Shown here: one piece after another, positions 24,351 through 34,386 of the stretch
Layout: the number at the start of each line of letters is the position of its first letter
How positions within the stretch are numbered: position 1 is the stretch's first letter
NCBI GenBank assembly: GCA_017635465.1
Contig: JAGBLL010000041.1
Span: 81,685-145,684, forward strand
DNA from: Bacilli bacterium
Lineage (GTDB): Bacteria; Bacillota_I; Bacilli_A; RFN20; CAG-826
DNA: 64,000 bases
Direction: 5' to 3'
The notes under the pieces: generated by a model
What the model was told of the DNA's origin: nothing
Databases searched by the model: none
Seen by the model: the letters and a program-made list of their open reading frames with translations, nothing else
Position numbers and translations under genes: made by a program

Positions 24351-25750
24351 TAACCGACACTACCTTCCATATCCATTTTAATAAGTTGATTGAGTTCAAC
24401 CGCATATTCCATTGGGAGTTCTTTACTGAATGGTTCAATGAATCCCATGATAATCATTTGAGTGGCATCTTTTTCGGAAATACCACGTGACATCAAATAG
24501 AATAATTGGTCTTCAGATATTTTACTCACAGTCGCTTCATGTTCAATATATGAAGTGTTATTCTTAACTTCATTATTTGGTATGGTATCACTATAAGATT
24601 TCTCATCTAAAATCAAAGTATCACATTCAACATGGCTACGGCAGTTAGTAGCGTTCTTCATCATTCTGACAGTGCCACGATAGTTAGCGGTGCCACCACC
24701 TTTGACAATTGATTTAGAAATAATTGTAGAAGATGTATTTGGCGCTAAATGGATCATTCTTGAACCAGCATCTTGATATTGATCTTTACCAGCAACGGCA
24801 ATAGAAATACATGTGCCTTTAGCACCTTCACCCGCTAAAATGACGGCTGGATATTTCATATTTCTACCTGAACCAACATTGCCATCAATCCAGTCCATAG
24901 AAGCACCTTCGTAGCAGATAGCTCTTTGAGTAACTAGATTAACGATATTTGTGCTCCAGTTTTGAACAGTTGAATAACGGCATTTAGCGTTCTTTAAAAC
25001 CACTATTTCCACAACACCAGAGTGTAATGATTCTTTTGAATATGTAGGAGCGGTACAACCTTCGACATAATGGACATCCGCACCTTCGTCAACGATGATT
25101 AAAGTTCTTTCAAATTGACCTGACTTTTCATTATTGATTCTAAAATATGATTGTAATGGTTTTTCTAAATGGACACCTTTTGGCACATAAACGAAAGAAC
25201 CGCCTGACCAACAAGCACCGTTTAAAGCGGAAAATTTATTATCCGTAATCGGCACGACTGTACCAAAATATTTTTTAAATAATTCTGGATATAGTTGCAA
25301 GCCCATATCAGTAGAAAGGAAAATAACACCTTTTTCTTCTACTTCTTTAAGCATGTTATGGTAAACAACTTCAGATTCGTATTGAGTGGATACACCAGCA
25401 AGATATTTTTGTTCGGCTTCTGGAATACCTAATTTTTGGAAAGTATTTTTAACAGTTTCAGGAACTTCTTCCCATGATTTTGTTTCTTTATTTGCCATAC
25501 GAGTAAAGTATGTATAAGAATCAAAATCTAATAATGATAAATCTGGACCATAAGAAGGCATTGGCATTTTTTCAAACGCTCTTAAAGCTTTAAGACGGAA
25601 TTCAAGCATCCATTCTGGTTCGTTTTTTAATTTAGATATTTGTCTAACAACATCTTCACTAAGACCGATTCCAGTTTTAACTATGGAAGTATCTTCATCT
25701 TTAAAACCGTATTTATAATCTTCTTGGAATTTAACTTCGTCTTTTGACAT
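24350..25750 (-). CDS. sufB: Fe-S cluster scaffold subunit SufB
   Basis: This 466-residue protein is a Suf[29 protein letters not shown], the conserved [14 protein letters not shown], and the C-terminal [17 protein letters not shown]. With SufC and SufD it builds Fe-S clusters. One base separates it from the sufU stop (TAA-T-ATG). Confidence 0.97.
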   Translation of the reverse strand: MSKDEVKFQEDYKYGFKDEDTSIVKTGIGLSEDVVRQISKLKNEPEWMLEFRLKALRAFEKMPMPSYGPDLSLLDFDSYTYFTRMANKETKSWEEVPETVKNTFQKLGIPEAEQKYLAGVSTQYESEVVYHNMLKEVEEKGVIFLSTDMGLQLYPELFKKYFGTVVPITDNKFSALNGACWSGGSFVYVPKGVHLEKPLQSYFRINNEKSGQFERTLIIVDEGADVHYVEGCTAPTYSKESLHSGVVEIVVLKNAKCRYSTVQNWSTNIVNLVTQRAICYEGASMDWIDGNVGSGRNMKYPAVILAGEGAKGTCISIAVAGKDQYQDAGSRMIHLAPNTSSTIISKSIVKGGGTANYRGTVRMMKNATNCRSHVECDTLILDEKSYSDTIPNNEVKNNTSYIEHEATVSKISEDQLFYLMSRGISEKDATQMIIMGFIEPFSKELPMEYAVELNQLIKMDMEGSVG

Positions 25751-25751
25751 A

Positions 25752-26180
25752 TTATTTATCCTTTAGAATCTCTTCTGCAGCGTTCCAACCAATGGTCGCG
25801 CATCTAATTCTGGCAGCTTGTTTACTAGTGTTAATAAAAACAATTGCCTCATCTAATAAAGATTCATCAAATTCTTCTTCACGCATCATATGATGGAAAG
25901 CATCAATAATCTTTCTTCCTTCAGATATTTCTTTTCCTCTTAATAAATCACACATGATATCTGTGCTTGAAGTAGAGATTGTACAAGCTGTACCATCAAA
26001 GCAAGCATCATCAATAATGTTATCTTTGACTAATAAGAAAATATCTAAATCATCAATGCAGTTATCAGAATGCATATGAACTTTTTCATAGCCATCATGA
26101 GGTGGTTGATGTTTATTTTGTGGATCAGAATAATGGTCCATGATGATTGATCTCATCATATCGTTAGTTAAAGTAGGCAT
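25752..26180 (-). CDS. sufU: Fe-S assembly sulfur acceptor SufU
   Basis: This 142-residue protein has the zinc and sulfur-relay cysteines of Firmicutes Suf[23 protein letters not shown] and [10 protein letters not shown]. It accepts persulfide sulfur from SufS. It overlaps sufS by 17 bases. Confidence 0.94.
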   Translation of the reverse strand: MPTLTNDMMRSIIMDHYSDPQNKHQPPHDGYEKVHMHSDNCIDDLDIFLLVKDNIIDDACFDGTACTISTSSTDIMCDLLRGKEISEGRKIIDAFHHMMREEEFDESLLDEAIVFINTSKQAARIRCATIGWNAAEEILKDK

Positions 26181-27393
26181 CTAAAATGTCACCTCCATTA
26201 ATAATTGCATCGACGAAAGTATCGATGTCTTTTTTATCTGTATATAAGTAAGTCGACATTCTGCATGTCGCTTTTGTATCTAAGTAATTATCCAACAATT
26301 TAGCGCAGTGTTCACCAGAACGAATAGCAATGCCTTTATAGTTAAGTAAAGTTGATTCATCTTGTGGGAAAACACCTTTGATATTGAATGTTAAAATGCC
26401 GTTTCTAGCATCTTTATTGTAGATAATGATATTATCGTAATCTTTGAGCTTTTCAATAGCGTAATCGATTAATTCTTGGTCATGTTGATGAATGTTATCA
26501 ATGCCAATTTCTTTAATGAATTTAACTGCTTCACCAAAGCCTAAAATACCAGCGATATTAAGTGTTCCCGCTTCGAATTTATAAGGTGGTAAACGATAAT
26601 CGACACTACCATCTTTTTTGAAAATAGAATTCATGCCACCACCGGTGACAAATGGATCCATATCTTTTAATAGTTCATATTTACCAACTAATGCTCCAAC
26701 ACCTGTTGGGCCACACATTTTATGAGCGGAAAAACCAAGAAAATCAATACCAAGGTCCTTAAAATCAGTTTTTAAGTGTGGTACAGACTGGGCTCCATCA
26801 ACGACCATAATCGCACCATTTTCATGAGCAATCTTGGCAAATTCTTTAACATCAGCAACATAACCTAAGACATTACCAACATGGGCTAAAGAAACGATTT
26901 TTGTATTCTTGGTTATGACCTTTTTTAAGTTCTTTGCTAATAACTTACCGTCTTCGATATCCATATATTTAATGACCGCGCCAGTAAGATCAGCAATTCT
27001 AAACCAAGGGAGAACATTTGAAGCATGTTCCGCGACAGAAAGAATAATTTCATCGCCCTTTTTGAGATATTTTAAACCATAGCCATACGCTACTAGATTT
27101 AAAGCGCCTGTTGCTCCATCAGTAAAGACCACTTCATTAGTGTCAGCATTAACTAAAGAAGCAACTTCTTTTCTAGCTTCTTCAATCATGACATCAACTT
27201 GGTAAGATAAGTCATAGTCACCACGGTGTGAATTACTATTAAATCTATAATAGTAATTATTCATCGCATCTATAACGCGTTGTGGTTTGAATGTAGTCGA
27301 ACAGTTATCAAGGAAAACAAGAGGCTTATTTTGCATCTTGATATCGTTATTTAACATTGGAAATTGTTTTCTAATTTCTTTAACGTCGTACAT
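26164..27393 (-). CDS. sufS: cysteine desulfurase SufS
   Basis: The ATG at 27393 is preferred: GGAG is 8 bases upstream and it follows the sufD stop by one base (TAA-G-ATG). The 409-residue PLP enzyme has the cofactor lysine in GFSAHKMCGPTGVG and the catalytic cysteine in IRSGEHCAKL. It supplies sulfur to SufU. Confidence 0.96.
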   Translation of the reverse strand: MYDVKEIRKQFPMLNNDIKMQNKPLVFLDNCSTTFKPQRVIDAMNNYYYRFNSNSHRGDYDLSYQVDVMIEEARKEVASLVNADTNEVVFTDGATGALNLVAYGYGLKYLKKGDEIILSVAEHASNVLPWFRIADLTGAVIKYMDIEDGKLLAKNLKKVITKNTKIVSLAHVGNVLGYVADVKEFAKIAHENGAIMVVDGAQSVPHLKTDFKDLGIDFLGFSAHKMCGPTGVGALVGKYELLKDMDPFVTGGGMNSIFKKDGSVDYRLPPYKFEAGTLNIAGILGFGEAVKFIKEIGIDNIHQHDQELIDYAIEKLKDYDNIIIYNKDARNGILTFNIKGVFPQDESTLLNYKGIAIRSGEHCAKLLDNYLDTKATCRMSTYLYTDKKDIDTFVDAIINGGDILDAYFN

Positions 27394-27394
27394 C

Positions 27395-28192
27395 TTACAT
27401 TCTCCTTTCAATGAGAGAAGAGATGTGATTCTTAACGTCTTCTTCTTTGAAACCTTCAAGAATTGGTTTTAAATAACCCCAAGTGATAAGTTCTTTAGCA
27501 ACTTCTTCGCTTAAGCCACGAGATTCTAAATAGAATAAATGCTCATCATTGATTTTACCAACGACCGCACCATGGCTAGCTTCTAAGTCATTTTCATCAA
27601 TTTTTAAAATTGGTTTAGCAGTAGCGTCACTTTCTTCATCAAAGACCATAATCTTGCAGTTTTGTTGCGTTTTACTTTTAATAGAACCTTTGAAAATATG
27701 TGAAACACCAGAAACGGTAATTTTGCCTTTATCTTTGCAAATTCCAAAGCAATCAAATTTACCATACGTTTTTGGTGATAGATGATCGATTGAAACATCC
27801 ACCATTTTACGATCTTCACCCGCTACTAAAGAAGCAATCTTATAACGGCATGTAGCGCCTTCTTCCACTAAATTGACTTTGCAGTGCAAATTAAGTGTTT
27901 TAGTGGAGAAATCTGCAAAGTAGCCATCAAGTGTCGCATTATTCTTGACGATAATATTGATATTTGATGACTCCATTTCTTCTTCCGCGATGAAAGATAA
28001 ACGGACATTACTGTCTTGATTAATGACAATATTTAAGCCGGCGACATTTTTAATATTATTTAATAAGATATCGCACGTAGAATTAACCTCTATTTCGATA
28101 TCTACATTCTTCTCAGATAATAGTAAACCATCGATGATATATTCACCGTTTGAAAGACTATTTTTAATGTTGGAAATAAGTGTTCTTCCCAT
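27395..28192 (-). CDS. sufD: Fe-S assembly protein SufD (short form)
   Basis: The start at 28192 gives 265 residues and follows the sufC stop by one base; a GTG at 28219 is an alternative. The C-terminal half is typical (SHIFKGSIKSKTQQNCKIMV, DLEASHGAVVGKINDEHLFYLESRGLSEE). SufD is normally 420-440 residues, so the N-terminal region is missing or replaced. The retained beta-helix part contacts SufB and SufC. Confidence 0.88.
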   Translation of the reverse strand: MGRTLISNIKNSLSNGEYIIDGLLLSEKNVDIEIEVNSTCDILLNNIKNVAGLNIVINQDSNVRLSFIAEEEMESSNINIIVKNNATLDGYFADFSTKTLNLHCKVNLVEEGATCRYKIASLVAGEDRKMVDVSIDHLSPKTYGKFDCFGICKDKGKITVSGVSHIFKGSIKSKTQQNCKIMVFDEESDATAKPILKIDENDLEASHGAVVGKINDEHLFYLESRGLSEEVAKELITWGYLKPILEGFKEEDVKNHISSLIERRM

Positions 28193-28193
28193 A

Positions 28194-29012
28194 TTATTTA
28201 ACGCTTTCTTTAACAGCACATGTACCGATGGAAACTTTATTCATTTCGACATCTTCTTTTTCGATGTTTACACCATATTCAGTCTTGATGAATTCATAAC
28301 CTGTTTGATCAATGCGTTTGAAGATTTCTGGACCACCATCTAAAACGATGCGACCGTTAATCATAACGACCGCTCTTGTTGGTTTAATGAGGTCATATAA
28401 ACGAGCATAGTGAGAAATGACTAAGAAGCCACGACCTTCAGCTTGTTCTTTTTTAATAACATCAGCAACAACTTGAAGAGCGTCGACGTCTAAACCAGAA
28501 TCGATTTCATCAAGCATAGCAAGTCTTGGTTTAAGTAATTCTAATTGAAGAATTTCATTTCTTTTCTTTTCACCACCAGAGAAACCTTCATTTAAAGATC
28601 TAGTCGCTAAATCAAAAGGCATTTTTAATTCTTTTGTGGCTTGATCTAATATTTTATAAAAATTGTATGTAGAAATAGGTTTTTCTCTTCTAGCGTTAAC
28701 CGCTGCTTTTAAGAAATCAGAATTAATAACACCAGGAATTTCGCTAGGTGATTGCATGCCTAAAAATAAACCAATTTTTGAGCGTTCATCTGGAGACATT
28801 TCTAAGACATTTTTATCGTCAAAATAAATGCTTCCCTCGGTGACTTGATAACGAGGGTGTCCCATGATAACCGCTAAAAGGGTTGATTTACCATGACCAT
28901 TAGGACCAAGTAAGGCAACTGTTTCGCCTTCAGATATTTCTAAGTTAACGCCTTTGAGGATTTCTTTTCCTTCGACGTTAGCGTGTAAGTTTGTAATTTT
29001 TAGAATAGACAT
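28194..29012 (-). CDS. sufC: Fe-S assembly ATPase SufC
   Basis: This 272-residue ABC ATPase has Walker A LLGPNGHGKSTLL, the SufC-type signature NEGFSGGEKKRNEILQL, Walker B LAMLDEIDSGLDVDAL and switch VISHY. A C-terminal extension of about 25 residues goes beyond common SufC. It is the first gene of sufC-D-S-U-B-mnmG-rsmG. Confidence 0.97.
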   Translation of the reverse strand: MSILKITNLHANVEGKEILKGVNLEISEGETVALLGPNGHGKSTLLAVIMGHPRYQVTEGSIYFDDKNVLEMSPDERSKIGLFLGMQSPSEIPGVINSDFLKAAVNARREKPISTYNFYKILDQATKELKMPFDLATRSLNEGFSGGEKKRNEILQLELLKPRLAMLDEIDSGLDVDALQVVADVIKKEQAEGRGFLVISHYARLYDLIKPTRAVVMINGRIVLDGGPEIFKRIDQTGYEFIKTEYGVNIEKEDVEMNKVSIGTCAVKESVK

Positions 29013-29038
29013 ATTGGATACCTCAAATTCCGTCAGTA

Positions 29039-29067
29039 ATTCTACATAAGGGGTATGAGTTATTCAA
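29039..29067 (-). promoter_or_regulatory. promoter of the suf operon
   Basis: Minus strand: -35 TTGAAT (29062-29067), 17 bases, -10 TAGAAT (29039-29044), 27 bases before sufC. Confidence 0.6.
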
Positions 29068-29137
29068 ATGATATGATAATATTTTCAACTTTTAGGGCAA
29101 AATGAATCGCTAAAATCGCTTTATGTGAATAAACTTG

Positions 29138-29170
29138 TTGCATAAAAATAATAGAATATTTATAATATTC
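29138..29170 (+). promoter_or_regulatory. promoter and overlapping palindrome of the PrsA-type lipoprotein pair
   Basis: -35 TTGCAT (29138-29143), 17 bases, -10 TATAAT (29161-29166). The -10 lies in a 17-bp palindrome, GAATATT-TAT-AATATTC (29154-29170), a natural repressor position. Confidence 0.65.
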
Positions 29171-29200
29171 GCGCTGTTATTTGAAAAAGGAGAGTTAAAA

Positions 29201-31033
29201 ATGAAGAAAAGTAAACTATCAATAACACTAGTTACTGGCTTCATTGCAGCTATGGCATTGTCTGCTTGTAGTAATGTCACATCATCAAAGAATGCAGTCG
29301 TTACATTTACTCCTTACGGTAGTAAAGAAAAGATTGATCTTCTTACCGATGATATGTACAACACTTACCGCAACACAACAAATGGCGTTTCCAAATTCTA
29401 TGACAAGATTTTAGAAGTTTTAATTCGCTATGAATTCAAAGAAAAGAATTTCTCTGAAGGTGAATTAAACTATTCCGAAATTGAAAAATGGTCTGAAAAC
29501 CAAGTCAAAGAACAAAAGGATAAAGCCAAAGACAACGCTAAGAGCAATGGTACCAGTTACGACAAAGAGTGGAAATCTATCCTCGAAAGCAATAACGTTG
29601 AAAACGCGGAAGGTTTAAAACAAAAATTCATTTACGAAAAAGAAAAAGAAGTAATGAAAAACTGGTACGCAGATAACGATAAGAATGCTGCAGACTTAAA
29701 GGATGAATTCTTAGGTATCAAAGCTGATGGCACCGCTGTCCAAAGCGATGTTAAAGCTGCTATGCCATATCACATTCGCCATATCTTAGTGAAAGTTGAT
29801 GAAGCTAGCGATGCCGGTGAAAAATTCTATAAAGGTACAGTTAGTGAAGCTCAAGCCAAATTATTAGCCAACACAGTGACAACTTTAGCCGGTGGTCAAT
29901 ACACCTTCTCACAAGTTGCCAGCATGTATAGTGAAGATGGTTCCGCCTCTAATGGTGGTGACGTCGGCATTATGACAAACGCTGCTACTTCTGGTGCATT
30001 AGGTATGGTCAATGAATTCCAATTAGGTTTATACGCCTATGACAATTTATATGATGCCACCAACGCTGCAAGCCCAGCTGCTGCCGCTATTAAAGAAGGT
30101 TTAGGTATCACTGACGAAGTTAAGAATGCTTTACCAGCCAATGTTGTCGAAGTTCCATATGAAGCTTTTGTTAATATGGGTAAATATGCTGAAGCAACAG
30201 GCGATAAACAAGGTAACAAATTAGCCGGTGGTTCTACTGCTTTATATCCACGTAACATCATTTGGAATAAATATTTCAACTTACACAACGTCTTCGTTAT
30301 TAAGAACGCTAAGAAAGCTGATTACTCAACATTAGCTAATCCAAAAGATGAATTCGCGACATTAGCAAGTGACACTGTTTATGATGCTTCTTTACCAAGA
30401 TTCAACGCTCAAGGTTATTTAACCGCTGACGACGCTGGTAAGAACATTATCATCGGTGTTCGTAGCCAATACGGCATTCACTTCATGGTGATTGAAGAAT
30501 CCATGTATGACTATCAAAACTTAGCCACATACTACGATACAAAATTACCAACTGATGCTGATTTCGATACAAACACTAGATCATATGTCAACTATATCGA
30601 AAGTGCTAACTTAGAAGACTATAAGAAACGTGCTGATGATGTTAAGAGCAAGATCACATCATTCGATGCTACATATGACTATCGTTTATACAATTACCTT
30701 AAAACACAAGTGACCATCAACTTCTCTGGTGCCGCTCAAGGTTTAGGTGAAAAGATTAACGCTTATATTGATTCTCAAAAAGAAAACAACGCTTATAAGC
30801 AAGAAGATGGTTTAAAGAAAGTCTGGAGAACTTATACAGAATTATTAGAAGTTCAAAAGGACAACCGTGAAACCGAATACACAACCACAAACGTTTATGG
30901 TGTTGAAAAGACATTAACACGTCTTGTTCCAGAAAAGATTGCTGATGATTTCTTCGCCTTATACGAAGGTTCAACAGATGCCGCTATCTACGGCAAATTC
31001 ACTGAAGAAGGAGACTACCACTATTATGCGTAA
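29201..31033 (+). CDS. PrsA-like peptidyl-prolyl isomerase lipoprotein
   Basis: The ATG at 29201 follows AAAGGAG; the longer frame from 29135 lacks one. The 610-residue lipoprotein has a signal peptide with lipobox LSAC (Cys22). A parvulin domain lies near residues 185-260 (YHIRHILVKVDEA, FSQVASMYSEDGSASNGGDVG). Flanking helical regions resemble the SurA/PrsA chaperone part. It should fold secreted proteins outside the membrane. At 610 residues it is about twice Bacillus PrsA. Codons are C-ending far more than in neighbours. It overlaps the next lipoprotein gene by 8 bases. Confidence 0.88.
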   Translation: MKKSKLSITLVTGFIAAMALSACSNVTSSKNAVVTFTPYGSKEKIDLLTDDMYNTYRNTTNGVSKFYDKILEVLIRYEFKEKNFSEGELNYSEIEKWSENQVKEQKDKAKDNAKSNGTSYDKEWKSILESNNVENAEGLKQKFIYEKEKEVMKNWYADNDKNAADLKDEFLGIKADGTAVQSDVKAAMPYHIRHILVKVDEASDAGEKFYKGTVSEAQAKLLANTVTTLAGGQYTFSQVASMYSEDGSASNGGDVGIMTNAATSGALGMVNEFQLGLYAYDNLYDATNAASPAAAAIKEGLGITDEVKNALPANVVEVPYEAFVNMGKYAEATGDKQGNKLAGGSTALYPRNIIWNKYFNLHNVFVIKNAKKADYSTLANPKDEFATLASDTVYDASLPRFNAQGYLTADDAGKNIIIGVRSQYGIHFMVIEESMYDYQNLATYYDTKLPTDADFDTNTRSYVNYIESANLEDYKKRADDVKSKITSFDATYDYRLYNYLKTQVTINFSGAAQGLGEKINAYIDSQKENNAYKQEDGLKKVWRTYTELLEVQKDNRETEYTTTNVYGVEKTLTRLVPEKIADDFFALYEGSTDAAIYGKFTEEGDYHYYA

Positions 31034-32903
31034 AAACATTTTAAAAATTTCTGCAATCGCATTATTAAGTGCCTTTGCCCTCACTTCTTGTAGTGATGAT
31101 GTTATTGCTAAACCAACCGGATATGAAGACGACAACTCTCCAGTCGTTAACATCGAAGGCTATGATGGCAAGATTTACAACAACACATTCACAGATATCT
31201 ATGATTCCATTCGTGATGGTTCTCTTGCTCAAGATGTCTTAGACGAATTACTCTATCAATATTCCGTGAGTGTCTTCGGTAATTACAACAAAGTTACCGC
31301 TAGTAAAATTACAAACAATCCTTATGGCGAAACAACATTAAAAGATGCTGTTAATTCCTATAAGAATGGCGACAAGAAAGCCGCCAACGAATTCATTAAG
31401 GCTCACAGCGCTTACTGGACCAAAAACAAAGCCGGTAACCGTGTCGATGACCAAAATAAAGAAGTCGATGAAAACGCTGATCCAAGTGAATCCGAATATG
31501 CTCGTTTAAGTCAAAAATGGGAAACCATTGAAAAACGTATCGCTGAAAAAATGTATGCTGCTGTTTCCGGCGGTTCATACAGTGACAGAAACGTCTTCTT
31601 TGAAGAAAAATACTTACGTTCATTAGCCGCTGATATCGAAAACAACGTTCGTTCATTAGCCGCTAACAATGACTTATTCGAAGGTATCTTAACTTCCGCT
31701 GTCGAAGACTACGATGTCTTCAATGTTGAAACAGCTGATATCGATGGCAATCCAGATTACATTCTTCACCGTAAGAATTATCAAAGCAATTTCGAACTTA
31801 ATGAAGCAGAAGCTGCTGATCAAGATGCCACATATATCGAAGATAAACTCATCCCAGATATCTATCGTCAACTCTTAGTTGAACAATATATCCTTGATGA
31901 ATCTTACGATACATTAGGCCGTACATCCGCGAGAAGCGTTGACGTCTTAGCAATCGCTAAGAACGCTAACTACGCTAAAGGTGCTGTCAACTTAATGAAC
32001 ACATTCGTTAACAAGACCATCTTCAATGATGCTCGTACAGATGACATTACTCTTGATTCATTCAAAGTTGTCTCTAACGCTTGGGTCGGTACATTCATGG
32101 ATGATCCAAACCCACAAACAAATTACGCTTCAGAATATGCTTTAATGAATGAAGCAGTCAGCGATTACTTAGCCGATAGCACCAATAGTGCTTCTGGCAA
32201 ATACTTCCAAGGCACAGCCTTTGGTGACATGGTTGAAGAAATGGATAAGATTTCCGCTAACCCAAAACTTTCTGAAAATGAAGGCACCTACACAAATAGC
32301 AATGCCTACACAGTCGAAGTCGGTAAGCAAATCAAGAAACGTGAACTTCAATTAAAAGACTACACATCCACAGGTTGGTATGTGAAATCAGTCGGTGTCT
32401 CTGGCTTACCAGAAATCATCAAGAATCAATTATTCGATATTAACGTTGCTAACGCCCTTAACGGCGATGCTTGCGTTGAATACTCATTCAAAGATGGCAA
32501 ATGGGGTACAAACGAAGAACCAGGTAAAACCAATCTCATTAATGTTGTTGGTAAAATCAAAGATCAATATTTCTTAAGAAATACCAGCAGAATTAAAGAT
32601 AACCCAGTTCAAAGTGATATCTTATTTGAAAGCGATGGCACATACTACATTGTCTTAGTCCAAGACGCTATCAGAAGTAAAAACTTAAATAAAGCTTCAT
32701 TAGCGGACTTAAGTGGCCAAGAATTAAAAGATGCTGCTGAACAACTTGAACGTTACGTTAACGAAATCGTTCAATTAGTCGCTGATAACGATACATATCA
32801 AACATTATCCAAGAAACATTGGATTAAGAAGATGGATATCAAGTATCATGACACCAAAGTCTACGACTACTTCAAATCCACATTCCCAGAATTGTTTGAC
32901 TAA
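31026..32903 (+). CDS. large lipoprotein, probable paralogue of the PrsA-like protein
   Basis: The start at 31026 gives 625 residues with a clean signal peptide and lipobox LTSC; AAGGAG lies 12 bases upstream. The N-terminal part (YNNTFTDIYDSIRDG, DVLDELLYQYS) resembles the equivalent part of the preceding protein, but no parvulin motif is visible, so it may be an isomerase-less chaperone partner. It shares the C-ending codon preference of the upstream gene. Exact function unknown. A strong terminator follows. Confidence 0.75.
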   Translation: MRKNILKISAIALLSAFALTSCSDDVIAKPTGYEDDNSPVVNIEGYDGKIYNNTFTDIYDSIRDGSLAQDVLDELLYQYSVSVFGNYNKVTASKITNNPYGETTLKDAVNSYKNGDKKAANEFIKAHSAYWTKNKAGNRVDDQNKEVDENADPSESEYARLSQKWETIEKRIAEKMYAAVSGGSYSDRNVFFEEKYLRSLAADIENNVRSLAANNDLFEGILTSAVEDYDVFNVETADIDGNPDYILHRKNYQSNFELNEAEAADQDATYIEDKLIPDIYRQLLVEQYILDESYDTLGRTSARSVDVLAIAKNANYAKGAVNLMNTFVNKTIFNDARTDDITLDSFKVVSNAWVGTFMDDPNPQTNYASEYALMNEAVSDYLADSTNSASGKYFQGTAFGDMVEEMDKISANPKLSENEGTYTNSNAYTVEVGKQIKKRELQLKDYTSTGWYVKSVGVSGLPEIIKNQLFDINVANALNGDACVEYSFKDGKWGTNEEPGKTNLINVVGKIKDQYFLRNTSRIKDNPVQSDILFESDGTYYIVLVQDAIRSKNLNKASLADLSGQELKDAAEQLERYVNEIVQLVADNDTYQTLSKKHWIKKMDIKYHDTKVYDYFKSTFPELFD

Positions 32904-32919
32904 TTAAAAAAACACAACT

Positions 32920-32945
32920 AAGGAGGCTCGTCCTCCTTTTTTTGT
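32920..32945 (+). terminator. terminator of the lipoprotein pair
   Basis: AAGGAGG pairs with CCTCCTT across CTCGT and is followed by a T run. Confidence 0.85.
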
Positions 32946-32979
32946 GATATTATTACCTTAAGAGGAAATAATTATAATT

Positions 32980-33390
32980 ATGGAAAAAGATGTTTTTTGT
33001 AAAATTGTCGCAGGTGAAATACCTTGCTACAAATTATTTGAAGATGAAGACGTATTAGCCTTCCTTGATATTTCTCAAGTTACTAAAGGTCATGCCTTAG
33101 TTATTCCTAAAGAACACTACGACACCTTCTTATCAACACCAGATAAAATTATGCATAAGGTGTTTGATGTCGCTCAAAGAATCGGTCAAATCGATATTCA
33201 ATTCTTAGGGGCTAAAGGTGTTAATATCTTAACTAACTGTTATGAAGCCGCTGGTCAAACCGTTAAACACTTCCATGTTCACGTTATTCCACGTTATGAA
33301 AGTCATGATGGTTTCGAACTTGAGATGAAATCCAATGTTGAAGGATTAAATCTTCCAGTCATCGCTGAAACTATTAAAAACAATCTATAA
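32980..33390 (+). CDS. HIT-family nucleotide hydrolase
   Basis: This 136-residue protein has the histidine triad HFHVHVIPRY near residues 97-106 and the N-terminal FCKIVAGEIPCYKLFEDE of Hint-type proteins. These hydrolyse purine nucleoside phosphoramidates and related adducts. AGAGGA precedes the ATG. Monocistronic. Confidence 0.94.
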   Translation: MEKDVFCKIVAGEIPCYKLFEDEDVLAFLDISQVTKGHALVIPKEHYDTFLSTPDKIMHKVFDVAQRIGQIDIQFLGAKGVNILTNCYEAAGQTVKHFHVHVIPRYESHDGFELEMKSNVEGLNLPVIAETIKNNL

Positions 33391-33402
33391 TTACTTTATA
33401 AG

Positions 33403-33444
33403 TAAGAAAAAAAGAATGGCGGTAATTCGCCATTCTTTTCTTAC
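33403..33444. terminator. bidirectional terminator between HIT and yhaM
   Basis: AAGAATGGCG pairs with CGCCATTCTT across GTAATT, with A and T runs on both sides. Confidence 0.85.
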
Positions 33445-33456
33445 ACATGAATAACA

Positions 33457-34386
33457 CTACTTTTTAGGCTTATAGAACGCTCTATTATCAAGTGGGAAGA
33501 CTTTATTCGTGAAATTACCTTCTTCGACGTCAGAGAGGGCTTTATTAACCACAACCATCTTACTATCTAAATTATCAATTAAAGATAACAATAAGGCTTC
33601 TTTTGTTATTGGCATGACTGGGGAGCCGAATTCAAGCTGTCCATGATGAGACAAAATCATGTGCTCTAATAATAATGGCGTTTCACCTGTGAGATTTAAT
33701 TCTTGAGCGGCTTTTCTTAATTCCGCGGCCATGATGCTGATATGACCTAATAATTTACCTTCTAAAGAATATTTATAAACAATTGGTCCTTCTAATTCGA
33801 TAATCTTGCCTAAATCATGTAATAAGCAACCTGTGACCATTAAATCATGGTCAGCGTCATATATTGGGCATAGATACGCCGCTAAATCTGCCATTGAGAC
33901 AGAATGCATTAATAAACCACTACTATATTCATGATGAATAGATACGGCAGCGGGATAAGAGAAAATCTTTTCACCAAATTTATCAATCATATATTTGATA
34001 AGTTTTTGGCAGTCTTCATTTTTAATAGAATCAATATGAGCGTTAAATCTTCTAATTAATTCTTCTTTAGCAACAGGTGGCGCTTTAACAAACTTTTCCA
34101 CGTCTATTTCGTCAAGTGGTACAAGTTCAGCGCTTAAAACCTTTAATTGAAGTTGTTCTTTATATTTATTTGTTTCACCAACAACACGAACGACATTACC
34201 AACGATAAATAATTGTTCATCTAGAGGAGTAGCGTCCCATTTCTTACCGATGATTTGACCACTGGCATCTCTTAATTCCACTGATAGATATGAACCACCA
34301 TTAGCGTTAACACCTTTAGAGACATTTCCTAATAAGAATTGTCCTTCAATGCGTTCATGGTCTTCAAATTCTGCGATCATTTTCAT
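33457..34386 (-). CDS. yhaM: 3'-5' exoribonuclease YhaM
   Basis: This 309-residue protein has an N-terminal OB-fold (GQFLLGNVSKGVNANGGSYLSVELRD) and an HD domain (HSVSMADLAAYL, GCLLHDLGKIIELEG, LSHHG). YhaM trims RNA and DNA 3' ends. Its start overlaps the recX stop (TAATG). GGAGG is 10 bases upstream. Confidence 0.93.
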   Translation of the reverse strand: MKMIAEFEDHERIEGQFLLGNVSKGVNANGGSYLSVELRDASGQIIGKKWDATPLDEQLFIVGNVVRVVGETNKYKEQLQLKVLSAELVPLDEIDVEKFVKAPPVAKEELIRRFNAHIDSIKNEDCQKLIKYMIDKFGEKIFSYPAAVSIHHEYSSGLLMHSVSMADLAAYLCPIYDADHDLMVTGCLLHDLGKIIELEGPIVYKYSLEGKLLGHISIMAAELRKAAQELNLTGETPLLLEHMILSHHGQLEFGSPVMPITKEALLLSLIDNLDSKMVVVNKALSDVEEGNFTNKVFPLDNRAFYKPKK

